Positions 1-10,510 of a stretch of 64,000 nucleotides of DNA are shown piece after piece (position 1 is the first letter of the stretch; each line of letters begins with the position of its first letter). This stretch comes from Actinomyces oris (GTDB lineage Bacteria > Actinomycetota > Actinomycetes > Actinomycetales > Actinomycetaceae). The position numbers were made by a program, and so were the translations under genes. The DNA lies in the NCBI RefSeq assembly GCF_001553935.1, contig NZ_CP014232.1, positions 2,914,001-2,978,000 of the forward strand, given 5' to 3'. The notes under the pieces were generated by a model, which saw only the letters and a list, made by a program, of their open reading frames with translations, searched no databases and had not been told where the DNA came from.

Positions 1-760
1 CCGAGCGATCCATGGCCACAAAGCTCCACTGCGGGGCGAAGTAGGCGCTGCCGGCGGTCCAGTCCTCGGGGGTGACGTTCTCCGTCTCCCAGGTCTCGGC
101 CATGGCCTGGTTGTAGGCGCGCCGGACGTCGTCGTCGATCTCGGGGGTCCACGGGTCGATGGTGATGAAGCCGTCCAGGTCCACCTCGGGGATCTCGTCA
201 CCGAGGAAACGGCGTACCTCCCGGTACCAGCGCATGGGTTCGAAACCCATGTCCTTGAGGTGGTCCTGCATGCGTTGGTCATCCTCCATGACGGTGGTGA
301 CCACGTGGGCGGGGACCTGGGCCGAGCCCTTGCCCGGCACGGAGCCGGCCCGTTCGGCCCCCACGAGGTGGCGGGCCCGCTCGGCCTGCCAGTGCAGGAG
401 GGTGCGCCCGATGCCGCGGTTGCGTACGGACGGGTCCACGGTGCCGGTCATGGAGGCGTAGATCTCCCCAGCCGGTCGGAGGCGTACCAGCCCGAAGGCG
501 CGCATGACGCCATCGGTGTCACGCCCGGCGACGCCGGAGTAGGTGGGGTCGAGGAAGTACTCGGCCGTCTCCTGCTCACTGGTGCGGTAGGGAGGGTTGT
601 CGACATCCTCGGCCCGAGCGATGAGCGCGGCCAGCTCGTGGTTGTCCTCCGGACCCAGCGGCCGCCAGGTCAGCTGCCGTGACAGGGACGAGCGGGGCCC
701 CGGGCGCAGGATGGGCCAGGGTGAGGATCCCGCCCGGCGGATGCCGTAACCGGGTGCCAT
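1..760 (-). CDS. GNAT-family N-acetyltransferase (C-terminus cut off by window edge)
   Basis: This gene is read leftward from an ATG at 760 and runs off the window at base 1, so only about 253 N-terminal codons are visible. The start is supported by a GGGAGG-type ribosome binding site a few bases upstream. The protein carries the acetyl-CoA binding signature of the GNAT fold, RNRGIGRTLL, after a strand that reads MTGTVDPS. The part after it looks like the start of a second GNAT-like half (beginning near MRWYREVRRFL), so the complete protein is probably a tandem-GNAT enzyme of the kind common in Actinobacteria. The substrate cannot be told from sequence. The family assignment is firm; the small molecule or protein it acetylates is unknown. 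Confidence 0.8.
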   Translation of the reverse strand, partial: MAPGYGIRRAGSSPWPILRPGPRSSLSRQLTWRPLGPEDNHELAALIARAEDVDNPPYRTSEQETAEYFLDPTYSGVAGRDTDGVMRAFGLVRLRPAGEIYASMTGTVDPSVRNRGIGRTLLHWQAERARHLVGAERAGSVPGKGSAQVPAHVVTTVMEDDQRMQDHLKDMGFEPMRWYREVRRFLGDEIPEVDLDGFITIDPWTPEIDDDVRRAYNQAMAETWETENVTPEDWTAGSAYFAPQWSFVAMDRS

Positions 761-889
761 CAGCACACCTCCCTCATGAGGACGAAGAATGACGATCAGT
801 CAGTGAGCAACGCGCCTCGACCTTCGGCGGGCCGTGACACGAAGGTTACCGACCATACCCGAAGAAGCGGCCGAGACCTGACGCGCCGG

Positions 890-3142
890 TCAGGCGTCGA
901 TGCGCTCGCGATCAACGTCACGCGCGCCTTCGACGATGAAGTCCCGGCGGGGCTCGACCGATGAGCCCATGAGGAGCTCGAAGACGGACTCGGCCTCCAT
1001 GATCTGGGCCTCGTCCCCCAGGGTGATGCGCCGCAGGGTCCGGTGCTGGGGCTCCATGGTGGTCTCGGCGAGCTGGTGGGCGTCCATCTCCCCCAGGCCC
1101 TTGTAGCGCTGGGGCTCCTTGAAGCTGCGGCCCGCGCGCTCCAGGCGGCGCAGGGTGGTGACAAGCTCCTCGTCGGAGTAGGTGTAGATGATCTCCTTCT
1201 TGCGCCGCCCCGAGCCGGAGACCTCGATGCGGTGCAGGGGCGGGACGGCGGCGAAGACCCGGCCCGCCTCGATCATGGGGCGCATGTAGCGGAAGAAGAG
1301 AGTCAGCAGGAGGGTGCGGATGTGGGCGCCGTCGACGTCGGCGTCGGTCATGAGGATGACCTTGCCGTAGCGGGCGGCCTCCAGGTCGAAGGTGCGTCCG
1401 CTACCGGCGCCGACCACCTGGATGATGGCCGAGCACTCGACGTTACGCAGCATGTCGGCCTGGGAGGCCTTCTGCACATTGAGGATCTTGCCGCGGATCG
1501 GCAGGAGCGCCTGGAACTCGGAGTCGCGGGCGTTCTTGGCGGTTCCCAGGGCGGAGTCGCCCTCGACGATGAACAGCTCGGAGGCGGCGACGTCGTCGCT
1601 GCGGCAGTCGGCGAGCTTGGCCGGCAGGGAGGAGGTCTCCAGGGCGGTTTTGCGGCGGGTGATCTCCTTGTGCAGGCGCGCTGAGACGCGGGCGCGCATC
1701 TCACCGACGATCTTCTCCTCCAGGGCGCGCGCCTGGGTCTTGAGGTCCCGCTTGGAGGAGGTCAGCAGGGAGGTGAGCTCGCGCTCGACCACCTTGGAGA
1801 CGATCTGGCGCACGGGCCCGGTGCCCAGGACCTCCTTGGTCTGGCCCTCGAACTGGGGCTCGGGGACGCGCACGGTGATGACGGCGGTCAGGCCCGCCAT
1901 GATGTCGTCCTTCTCGACGCGGCCGTCCTTGGCGGTGAGCTTCAGGGCCCGGGAGTCGGCCTCGATGCGCTTGCGCAGCACCTTGGTGAGGGCCTGCTCG
2001 AATCCGGTCAGGTGGGTGCCTCCCATGGGGGTGGCGATGATGTTGACGAAGGAGCGCTCCGTGGTGTCGTAGCCGATCCCCCAGCGCAGGGCGACGTCAA
2101 CCATGCAGGTGCGCTCGACCTCCACGGGCCGCAGGTGCCCGCTGGCGCGGTCGAGCTGCTGGACGGTCTCGGTGTAGGTGCCTTCGCCGGTGAGGCGGAA
2201 GGTGTCGGTGACTGAGCCGTCGGAGGCCAGGAAGTCGACGAAGTCGGCAGTGCCGCCCAGGGCCTGGAAGACCTCGACGCCGTCGTCATCACCGGTGTCG
2301 AACAGGTCGCCGCGGTTCTCGGTGGCGTTCTTGGCAGCCGCGCGCAGGGTGACCTCGTGGACGGCGTCGTCGGTCTCGCCGGCGTCGGCGGCCGGCGTGG
2401 TGGAGGCCGCGATGGCCTCGGCCTCGGGGCGCTTGTCCTCCAGGCGCAGGGTGAGGCCCGGAACGAGGAAGCTGGTCTGGCGCAGGCGGGCGCGCAGGGC
2501 GGCGGCGTCGTACTCGGTGGGCTTGGGGAAGATCTGGGGGTCGGCCCAGTAGCGGACCCGGGTTCCGGTCACGCCGCGGCGCACCTTGCCGATGACGCGC
2601 AGCTCGGAGGCCTTCGTGAACCCGGTGAAGGGTGAGGAGGGGCCGCGCCCGGCGGAGTCGTCGAAGATGCCGGGCTCGCCGCGGTGGAAGCTCATGGCGT
2701 AGGTCTTGCCGCCGCGGTCGACCTCGACGTCCATGCGCTCGGCCAGGGCGTTGACGACGGACGCCCCCACGCCGTGCAGACCGCCGGCGGCGCCGTAGGA
2801 GCCGCCGCCGAACTTCCCGCCGGCGTGCAGCTTGGTATAGACGAGCTCGACACCGGTCAGGCCGGATGAGGGCTCGATGTCCACGGGCACGCCGCGCCCG
2901 TTGTCACGCACCTCGATGGAGCCGTCGTCGTGGACGGTCACTGAGATGTCGTCGCCGTGCCCCTCGAGGGCCTCATCGACGGCGTTGTCCACGATCTCCC
3001 ACACGCAGTGCATGAGACCGCGCTGGTCGGTGGAGCCGATGTACATTCCCGGGCGCTTGCGCACGGCCTCGAGCCCCTCCAGGACGGAGAGGTGGCGGGC
3101 GGAGTAGTCGCCCCGGCTGGTCTTGTTCTCAGATGAGGGCAC
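890..3142 (-). CDS. parE: Type II topoisomerase subunit B (ParE/GyrB-like)
   Basis: This is the ATPase and TOPRIM subunit of a type IIA topoisomerase, 750 residues from a GTG start at 3142. The GHKL ATPase motifs are present in order: EIVDNAVDEALEG, DNGRGVPV and the lid GGLHGVGASVVNAL. The TOPRIM domain shows EGDSALGTAKNARD, LLPIRGKILNVQKAS and the metal-binding DADVDGAHIRTLL. The GDSALG variant and the IRGKILNVQKAS string resemble the second actinobacterial GyrB-like protein, usually annotated as topoisomerase IV subunit B, more than the GyrB beside dnaA. An acidic low-complexity insert (about residues 260-295) sits in the transducer domain. No ParC/GyrA partner is in the window. The location one gene cluster away from the primary sigma factor fits this paralogue. 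Confidence 0.9.
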   Translation of the reverse strand: MPSSENKTSRGDYSARHLSVLEGLEAVRKRPGMYIGSTDQRGLMHCVWEIVDNAVDEALEGHGDDISVTVHDDGSIEVRDNGRGVPVDIEPSSGLTGVELVYTKLHAGGKFGGGSYGAAGGLHGVGASVVNALAERMDVEVDRGGKTYAMSFHRGEPGIFDDSAGRGPSSPFTGFTKASELRVIGKVRRGVTGTRVRYWADPQIFPKPTEYDAAALRARLRQTSFLVPGLTLRLEDKRPEAEAIAASTTPAADAGETDDAVHEVTLRAAAKNATENRGDLFDTGDDDGVEVFQALGGTADFVDFLASDGSVTDTFRLTGEGTYTETVQQLDRASGHLRPVEVERTCMVDVALRWGIGYDTTERSFVNIIATPMGGTHLTGFEQALTKVLRKRIEADSRALKLTAKDGRVEKDDIMAGLTAVITVRVPEPQFEGQTKEVLGTGPVRQIVSKVVERELTSLLTSSKRDLKTQARALEEKIVGEMRARVSARLHKEITRRKTALETSSLPAKLADCRSDDVAASELFIVEGDSALGTAKNARDSEFQALLPIRGKILNVQKASQADMLRNVECSAIIQVVGAGSGRTFDLEAARYGKVILMTDADVDGAHIRTLLLTLFFRYMRPMIEAGRVFAAVPPLHRIEVSGSGRRKKEIIYTYSDEELVTTLRRLERAGRSFKEPQRYKGLGEMDAHQLAETTMEPQHRTLRRITLGDEAQIMEAESVFELLMGSSVEPRRDFIVEGARDVDRERIDA

Positions 3143-3244
3143 GCTGGGAATCTAGCCGATCAGTGCCGCCGGTGCCTTGTGCCCCGCCGCGGTGCGCGTG
3201 TGGCGTCATACGTCATGCGGCCACGCCCGAAGCCGTTGGGGTCC

Positions 3245-4021
3245 CTACGTCAGCGGAAGGGCGGGGCTCACCCGCGCGCTGCCGATCCCACGGTCGGCCT
3301 TGCCCAGCCGGAAGCGCACCCGCCTCTTGAGCACGGTGCCGGAGACGGCCCGCCCGTCCACCAACCCCTCGCCGGGCAAGAGTGTGAAGGTCCATCGCTC
3401 GGCGTAGTCCGAGTCGGGAACGAGCCCGGGTGGGCACTGCAGGAGGCGGGCTCCCCAGATCTGACGGGTCATGAGGGCACGGGTGTCGAGGCCGTCGACC
3501 TCGAAGAGCTCCACGGCAGCGGCGGAGACGTCCTCATGGCTTCCCGCCGAGATTCCATACTGGCCGACGACGCCGGCCACCACCATCCAGCCGTCCTTGC
3601 CCAGCGTGACCCCAGCAGCATCGGTGGAGTCGGCGAGGTCGGCCCCCTCCCCCAGGGCCGGGTCAACGAAGTCCTCGGTCAGATCGGGCTGCTGACCGCG
3701 GCGGATGTTCAGGTCCATGGCCCCACGGGTGTCGAGTCGGTTACTGGCCGGGACCGCCAGGAGCCCGTAGTCGACGTCGTCGGAGAAGCGGAAGGGGGCG
3801 AAGTGCTCCCTTAAATGGGCCACCGTGCACTCGGCCCGCGCCCAGCGGGCACCGGCACCGCCTCCGTCTCCCGCGCCCTCGTCCAGGCACTCGGCGACGA
3901 CCTCGGCGGGCGGTCGCAGCCCTACGGCCTCCAGCCTCTGTCGAAGGGCCACGTTGGTCGCCCAGCCCGAGCGCTCCAGGCGCGCGATCTCACGGTCGCG
4001 GAACTCCTGCACCACTGACAT
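3245..4021 (-). CDS. Hypothetical protein
   Basis: This encodes 258 residues from an ATG at 4021, and I do not recognise the family. The N-terminus (EFRDREIARLERSGWATN) looks helical. The middle has a strand-rich stretch that includes DDVDYGLLAVPASNR, and the C-terminus is basic (TVLKRRVRFRLGKADRG). There is no signal peptide, membrane segment or recognisable catalytic motif. It lies upstream of parE on the same strand, about 100 bp apart, so it might share a transcript, but nothing else links them. Codon usage and base composition match the surrounding core genes, which supports a real gene. Function is not assigned. Confidence 0.65.
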   Translation of the reverse strand: MSVVQEFRDREIARLERSGWATNVALRQRLEAVGLRPPAEVVAECLDEGAGDGGGAGARWARAECTVAHLREHFAPFRFSDDVDYGLLAVPASNRLDTRGAMDLNIRRGQQPDLTEDFVDPALGEGADLADSTDAAGVTLGKDGWMVVAGVVGQYGISAGSHEDVSAAAVELFEVDGLDTRALMTRQIWGARLLQCPPGLVPDSDYAERWTFTLLPGEGLVDGRAVSGTVLKRRVRFRLGKADRGIGSARVSPALPLT

Positions 4022-4213
4022 CCTGACGGCTCCTCCCGAGTCCTGCGCTTTGACGGCTCACCACGGCTGCTCTCCAGCATTCACCCGATCGGTCGGCTCC
4101 ATGGTGACGTGCGCCATGACGCTGGTGCGCCGTGGGCGAAAGCGCGTGCGCCTCAGGCGGAAATGGCCGCCCCTGACGGGTGGGAGCGCCTGCGCCGTGA
4201 TGCAATGCAGTCC

Positions 4214-4477
4214 ATGAGCACAACCGGAACCTCAACCGCCGCGCAGGCGGTGACCACCCTGGACGAGCAGGCCACTCCTGCCGCCGACTCCACCGAGCGC
4301 CCGCTGACCACAGCCGACCGCTGCGATGTCTGCGACGCGCAGGCCTACGTCCGAGTCGTCATGCTGACCGGCGAGCTCTTCTTCTGCGGCCACCATGCCC
4401 GCAAGCACGCAGACAAGCTCAAAGAGGTCGCCCTGCTGTTCCAGGACGAGACCTCGACCCTGACCTCCGGCAGCTGA
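4214..4477 (+). CDS. DUF7455-type small zinc-finger-like protein
   Basis: This is a small protein of 87 residues with a Thr/Ala-rich, probably disordered N-terminus followed by a compact module holding two cysteine/histidine pairs. The module reads RCDVCDAQAYVRV, then FFCGHHARKH, which can bind one zinc ion. This is the pattern of the DUF7455 family, a small actinobacterial protein often found near the primary sigma factor gene, as here. Its function is not established. The start is uncertain: in-frame ATGs occur at 4205 and 4214 and neither has a clear ribosome binding site. I use 4214 because the N-terminus is then the usual length. Confidence 0.75.
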   Translation: MSTTGTSTAAQAVTTLDEQATPAADSTERPLTTADRCDVCDAQAYVRVVMLTGELFFCGHHARKHADKLKEVALLFQDETSTLTSGS

Positions 4478-4721
4478 GGCCGCCGGCCAGCCCGGCCGAC
4501 AGCCCAACCGACAGCCCGACCAACGTGGACTTTTTCACTGAGGTCGGCATTGAAGTTCACTGAGTTTCACAGTCTTTTTCTACCGGATGCTGCATATCCT
4601 CGTTCCTGAGGCCCTGCTCGTGTTCCCTCCCCGAATCCCCCGGGACAGAGCCTTGCGCTGATTGAAGCATCCCGCCCCATCCAGGCTCGACGAAGCCGCG
4701 TGACCCCTCAAGGAACTGCCT

Positions 4722-5129
4722 GTGAAACGTCCTCTCCGCGTCATAACCGCCTCTGCTCTGCTCGTCGTTTGCAGCGCGATCGCACTTTCAGGATGCTCCG
4801 GTTCTGCTGGCTCCAGCGCCTCCTCCTCTGCCAACACCGCCTCGGCGGGCGCGAAGGCATCCGGTCCCGTCATCATCGACCTGCGTTCGGCTGAGGAGTT
4901 CAAGAAAGGGCACCTCGAGGGGGCAGTTAACTACGACTTCTCCTCAGGTGATTTCTCCAGCCAGATCTCGAGCCTGGACCACAGCTCCCAGTACCAGCTC
5001 TACGGCTCCGCCGACCAGCCCAAGATGGCCAGCGCCGTCATGCGCAACGCCGGCTTCTCCAGCGTCACCGAGCTGGGGACCCTCGACGCCGCCAAGAAGA
5101 CCACCGGGGCCAAGGTCGTCACCGGTTGA
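4722..5129 (+). CDS. Lipoprotein with catalytically degenerate rhodanese domain
   Basis: The protein has 135 residues. It begins with a lipoprotein signal peptide: a basic KR start, a hydrophobic stretch, and the lipobox LSGC at about residues 22-25. A Ser/Ala linker and a rhodanese-like domain (VIIDLRSAEEFKKGHLEGAVN) follow. In active rhodaneses the next strand leads into a loop with a Cys that carries the sulfane sulfur. Here the equivalent stretch reads LYGSADQPKMA, with Gly where the Cys is expected, followed by the usual helix VMRNAGF. The domain therefore looks inactive as a sulfurtransferase and may act as a binding module on the outer face of the membrane. It converges with sigA, with a shared terminator between them. 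Confidence 0.8.
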   Translation: MKRPLRVITASALLVVCSAIALSGCSGSAGSSASSSANTASAGAKASGPVIIDLRSAEEFKKGHLEGAVNYDFSSGDFSSQISSLDHSSQYQLYGSADQPKMASAVMRNAGFSSVTELGTLDAAKKTTGAKVVTG

Positions 5130-5186
5130 CGTCAGGGCAGGTCAGGCGGGCGCATGTTCTCTTGATCGGCCTCATGACCCTCACCC

Positions 5187-5235
5187 CAACGGCGTCGGCC
5201 CCGGAACCGCATGAGTTCCGGGGCCGACGCCGTTG
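5187..5235. terminator. Bidirectional intrinsic terminator between the rhodanese lipoprotein and sigA
   Basis: Two 21-base arms at 5187-5207 and 5215-5235 are perfectly complementary around a 7-base loop. The hairpin sits between two convergent genes, so it can end transcription from both sides. Confidence 0.85.
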
Positions 5236-5278
5236 ACACGCAGAAGCCGGTCGGGCTCCGTCGTCCGGGCGAGTCCGC

Positions 5279-6922
<1,644 letters not shown>

Positions 6923-7147
6923 GGAGTTCCTTTCGCGTGGGCGGGCGGACAGCCGGTGACGGGGTATGGGAACCCGATCCGGCACAGTAGACAACCCCCG
7001 AATTGTAGCGTTTATTCCCCAGGATCACCGCACGGGCGACTTAGTATGCCCTCACCTTGTTCGCACTCGGCGTCGCGCCGCGGTAAACCCGCCGACGCTA
7101 GCGTCGCCCCCCGTCCTGACGCCTGAGCTGGGACTACTCTGGCAGTC

Positions 7148-8308
7148 ATGAGTGCGCTGCCTGCGGCCCTGGGCCGTGTCCGTCCCGCCGTCGAGCACCG
7201 CCTGACCCAGGTCCTGGAGGACTGCCACCTGCGCTGGGAGGACCTGGGGCAGGCCGCCCCGGAGCTGCTCGAGGCCGCCGGGAGCGTCCTGAGTGGCGGC
7301 AAGCGCATGCGGGCCGTCCTGGGGGCTGTCGGCTGCGCGATCCTGAGCGCCCCGAAGCAGCGGGCCGAGCGCCTGACCGGTTCCGACGCCGTCCACCTGG
7401 GTACGGCGCTGGAGCTCTACCAGGCCAGTGCCCTGGTGCACGACGACCTCATGGATAGCGCCGACACGCGCCGGGGCCTGCCCGCAGCACACCGCGTCTT
7501 CGCCCGGAACCACGAGGCCCGGGGCTGGCTGGGGCGCCCGCAGACCTTTGGGGCCAATGGCGCCATCCTGCTCGGCGACCTCCTGCTGTCCCTGGCCGGT
7601 GAGGAGATGAGCGCGCTGGCGCCGTCGCGCGCCTCAAGCCAGACCCGAAGCAGTGCGGTGCGGTACGCCAGGTCCGCTTTCGACGCCATGACCACCGAGG
7701 TGGCCCTGGGCCAGTTCCTCGACGTGCGCAGCGAGAACCTGCCTCTGCCTTGGGACCAGGAGCCGGGTGCCGCAGCCAGGCGCATGCAGGACGAGGCCCT
7801 GTCGGTCGTGCGGCACAAGTCGGCCCGCTACTCGGTGCGCCACCCGCTGCTCATCGGCGCCCTCCTGGCCGGACTGGACCCGAGCGGGACCACTGCCGAG
7901 CACCTGGCCGCCTTCGGCGAGGACGTCGGCATCGCCTTCCAGCTGCGCGACGACGATCTGGGAGTCTTCGGCTCGCCACAGGCCACCGGCAAGCCGGCCG
8001 GGGACGATCTGCGCGAGGGCAAGCGCACAGTGCTGCTGGCCCTGACCTGGGGGCGCTGCGACGAGGCCGGCCGCCGGATGCTCGGTAGCGTCCTGGCCAA
8101 TCCCGAGGCCACGGAGGAGCAGATCGGCGAGGTCGCCGCTCTCATTGAGAACTGCGGCGCGCGTGCCGCCCACGAGGAGATCATCGCCGCGCACCGTGAG
8201 GCCGGGAACCGGGCGCTGGAGCACCTCGGGGACGACGGCGTGGTGAGCACCGCATCCCTGGAGGACCTGGCGGTGCTGGCGGACCTGCTGACGCACCGAG
8301 TCTCCTGA
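7148..8308 (+). CDS. Polyprenyl (trans-isoprenyl) diphosphate synthase
   Basis: This is a 386-residue trans-prenyltransferase that elongates allylic diphosphates with isopentenyl diphosphate, probably to make the C35-C45 chain of menaquinone or geranylgeranyl diphosphate. The first aspartate-rich motif is DDLMD (residues 99-103) followed by RRG. The second region reads FQLRDDDLGVFG (about 264-275); its last position is Gly rather than Asp, a variant also seen in other actinobacterial enzymes. GGKRMR near residue 50 and GDDLREGKRT further on are the IPP and diphosphate binding segments. The gene is divergent from sigA across 225 bp and leads into the PASTA kinase 97 bp downstream. The chain length cannot be predicted safely. 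Confidence 0.88.
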   Translation: MSALPAALGRVRPAVEHRLTQVLEDCHLRWEDLGQAAPELLEAAGSVLSGGKRMRAVLGAVGCAILSAPKQRAERLTGSDAVHLGTALELYQASALVHDDLMDSADTRRGLPAAHRVFARNHEARGWLGRPQTFGANGAILLGDLLLSLAGEEMSALAPSRASSQTRSSAVRYARSAFDAMTTEVALGQFLDVRSENLPLPWDQEPGAAARRMQDEALSVVRHKSARYSVRHPLLIGALLAGLDPSGTTAEHLAAFGEDVGIAFQLRDDDLGVFGSPQATGKPAGDDLREGKRTVLLALTWGRCDEAGRRMLGSVLANPEATEEQIGEVAALIENCGARAAHEEIIAAHREAGNRALEHLGDDGVVSTASLEDLAVLADLLTHRVS

Positions 8309-8405
8309 TCCGGCGCGGATATCCGGGCACCCCGCCAGGTGGCAGTACTACCCACCTGATCCGGCCGCGGCTGTGACCGCCCCGCCGGCATCGTAGAATC
8401 GCGGC

Positions 8406-10433
8406 GTGGTCACAGATCCCCTCATTGGTCGGTTGGTCGACTCTCGCTACGAGATCGTCGACCGCCTAGCGCGTGGCGGGATGGCCACCGTCTACCGCGC
8501 CCATGACCGTCGCCTGGACCGGACCGTGGCGCTCAAGCTCATGCACGCCCACCTGGCCGACTCCCCCGACTTTGTCTCGCGCTTCCGCCGTGAGGCACGG
8601 GCCGCGGCACGCCTGTCCAACCCGGGCGTGGTGGCCGTCTTCGACCAGGGCAGCCTCGACGGGGTCGCCTACCTCGTCATGGAGTACGTCGAGGGGCCCA
8701 CACTGCGCGACCTCATTGCGGCAGGCCCGCTGTCGGTCAAGGAGGCCCTGGGCCTGGTGGCCCAGCTGCTGCGCCCGCTCGGCGCGGCCCACCGAGCCGG
8801 CCTGGTCCACCGCGACATCAAGCCGGAGAACGTGCTGCTGCCCTCCGACGGCTCGGTGGCCAAGGTCGCCGACTTCGGCCTGGCCCGGGCGGTCACGGAG
8901 GTGACGCAGACGACGACGGGCAACGTGCTGGGCACGGTCGCCTACCTGGCGCCAGAGCTCATCACCTCCGGGGACTCCACCTCTCGCGCCGACGTCTTCT
9001 CCGCCGGGGTGGTCCTCTACGAGCTCCTCACCGGTCAGCAGCCCTTCACCGCGGACTCCCCCATTCAGATCGCCTTCCGCAACGTCCACGAGGACGTGCC
9101 CCTGCCCTCCAAGCTGGTGCCCGACATGCCGGCCGACGTCGACGAGCTCGTGGCCACCATGACTCGCCGTGAGCCGCAGGAGCGCCCGGCCGACGCCGAC
9201 GAGGCGTTGGCGCTGCTGCGCAACGTCGTCGACGAGCTCACCGACTCCGAGCTCTCCGTGCGCCGCGGGGGCGGGACCGGCTCCATCCGGACCCAGCAGG
9301 TCATGACGGCCAATGCGCAGGCCGCCCGCTCCGCCATCGACAACGAGCCCCAGGACGACGCCGACGACTCCTCCGCCGAGGAGTCCTCGCCGCACGCTGG
9401 GATGCGCACCGTCTCCCTTCCCATCGGCTCCATCGGCCCGGACTCCAAGGGGCGAACACGTGCGCTCTCCCGCAAGGCCCTGGCGGCCGACGCTCAGGAG
9501 ACCACTGCCGTCCCCACCTCGAAGAAGAGCAACGGCGGCTTCAGTCGCCGTCGTGCACTCGTCATCGGGCTGCTGGCCGTGGCTGGGACCGGTGCGAGCG
9601 CCACCTGGTACCTGACGGCCGGTCCCGGCAGACGAGTTTCCGTGCCCAACATCATTGGCATGTCTGAGGACCAGGCACAGCTCGCCCTGGAGAAGCAAGG
9701 GCTCGACTGGGGCACGCCCGAGCGCGTCTACTCCGACACGGTCCCGGCCGGCAGCATCGTCTCCTGCCAGCCGAAGGCGGGCCAGAAGGTGGGACTCGGC
9801 CAGACCGTCACCGCCACCGTCTCCCGAGGCGTGGAGACCAAGACCGTTCCCGACGTCGTCGGGAAGACCAAGGACCAGGCCACGGCCGCAATCACGGCGG
9901 CCGGCCTGACCCCGGGGGACGTCACCGAGGAGTACTCCGCCAGCGTGGAGTCGGGCAAGGTCATCTCCTGCGACCCCAAGGCCGGAAAGGTCATCAAGCA
10001 CACTGAGAAGGTCTCGCTCGTGGTCTCCAAGGGCAAGGAGCCGGCTACGATCCCCGACGTGACCGGTATGAGCGAGGACGAGGCCAAGAAGGTCCTGGAG
10101 GATGCCGGGCTGAAGAAGGGCAAGGTCAGCAAGGGCTACTCCGACTCCGTGGCGAAGGGGAATGTCATCTCCTCCTCCCCCATCGCCGGGGCCTCGGGCT
10201 ACTACAAGGGTGACTCGGTGGACCTGACCGTCTCCAAGGGGCCGGAGAAAGTGACGGTCCCGGATGTGACCGGCAAGAGCCAGGACGAGGCCAAGAAGGC
10301 CCTGGAGGATGCCGGGCTCAAGGTGGAGGTCAACAAGCGCCTGGGCGGTCCCTTCGGGACAGTGCGCTCCACCGACCCCGCGCCGGGCTCCAGAGTCAAG
10401 CCCGACTCCAAGGTCACCATCAACATCTTCTGA
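8406..10433 (+). CDS. pknB: PASTA-domain serine/threonine protein kinase (PknB type)
   Basis: This is a 675-residue membrane kinase from a GTG start. The cytoplasmic kinase domain covers about residues 14-275: Gly-rich loop LARGGMATVY, catalytic Lys44 (VALKLM), HRDIKPENVLL with Asp137, and DFG at 156-158. A charged linker leads to one transmembrane helix (about 384-403). Four extracellular PASTA domains follow, each starting with V/I-P-(N/D)-(I/V)-(I/V/T)-G (near 413, 482, 550 and 617). PASTA domains bind muropeptides or lipid II, so the protein senses the cell wall and phosphorylates division or envelope targets. The classical PknA/PknB partners of the dcw-linked cluster (FtsW, PBP, FHA proteins) are absent here. 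It is the last gene before a strong terminator. Confidence 0.95.
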   Translation: MVTDPLIGRLVDSRYEIVDRLARGGMATVYRAHDRRLDRTVALKLMHAHLADSPDFVSRFRREARAAARLSNPGVVAVFDQGSLDGVAYLVMEYVEGPTLRDLIAAGPLSVKEALGLVAQLLRPLGAAHRAGLVHRDIKPENVLLPSDGSVAKVADFGLARAVTEVTQTTTGNVLGTVAYLAPELITSGDSTSRADVFSAGVVLYELLTGQQPFTADSPIQIAFRNVHEDVPLPSKLVPDMPADVDELVATMTRREPQERPADADEALALLRNVVDELTDSELSVRRGGGTGSIRTQQVMTANAQAARSAIDNEPQDDADDSSAEESSPHAGMRTVSLPIGSIGPDSKGRTRALSRKALAADAQETTAVPTSKKSNGGFSRRRALVIGLLAVAGTGASATWYLTAGPGRRVSVPNIIGMSEDQAQLALEKQGLDWGTPERVYSDTVPAGSIVSCQPKAGQKVGLGQTVTATVSRGVETKTVPDVVGKTKDQATAAITAAGLTPGDVTEEYSASVESGKVISCDPKAGKVIKHTEKVSLVVSKGKEPATIPDVTGMSEDEAKKVLEDAGLKKGKVSKGYSDSVAKGNVISSSPIAGASGYYKGDSVDLTVSKGPEKVTVPDVTGKSQDEAKKALEDAGLKVEVNKRLGGPFGTVRSTDPAPGSRVKPDSKVTINIF

Positions 10434-10438
10434 CCAGC

Positions 10439-10470
10439 GTGGCCCGGTTCCGACTCGCGGACCGGGCCAC
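10439..10470 (+). terminator. Intrinsic terminator after pknB
   Basis: Ten-base arms GTGGCCCGGT (10439-10448) and ACCGGGCCAC (10461-10470) pair perfectly around a 12-base loop, followed by GTTT. It begins 5 bases after the kinase stop codon. Confidence 0.8.
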
Positions 10471-10510
10471 GTTTCACCGCCCTTGCGGGGCGGGTACTCA
10501 GCGGGGGTTC

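Noticed and set aside
877..894. CCTGAC/GTCAGG hairpin at the end of parE as a terminator
   Set aside because: The stem is only six bases, overlaps the stop codon and has no U-tract.
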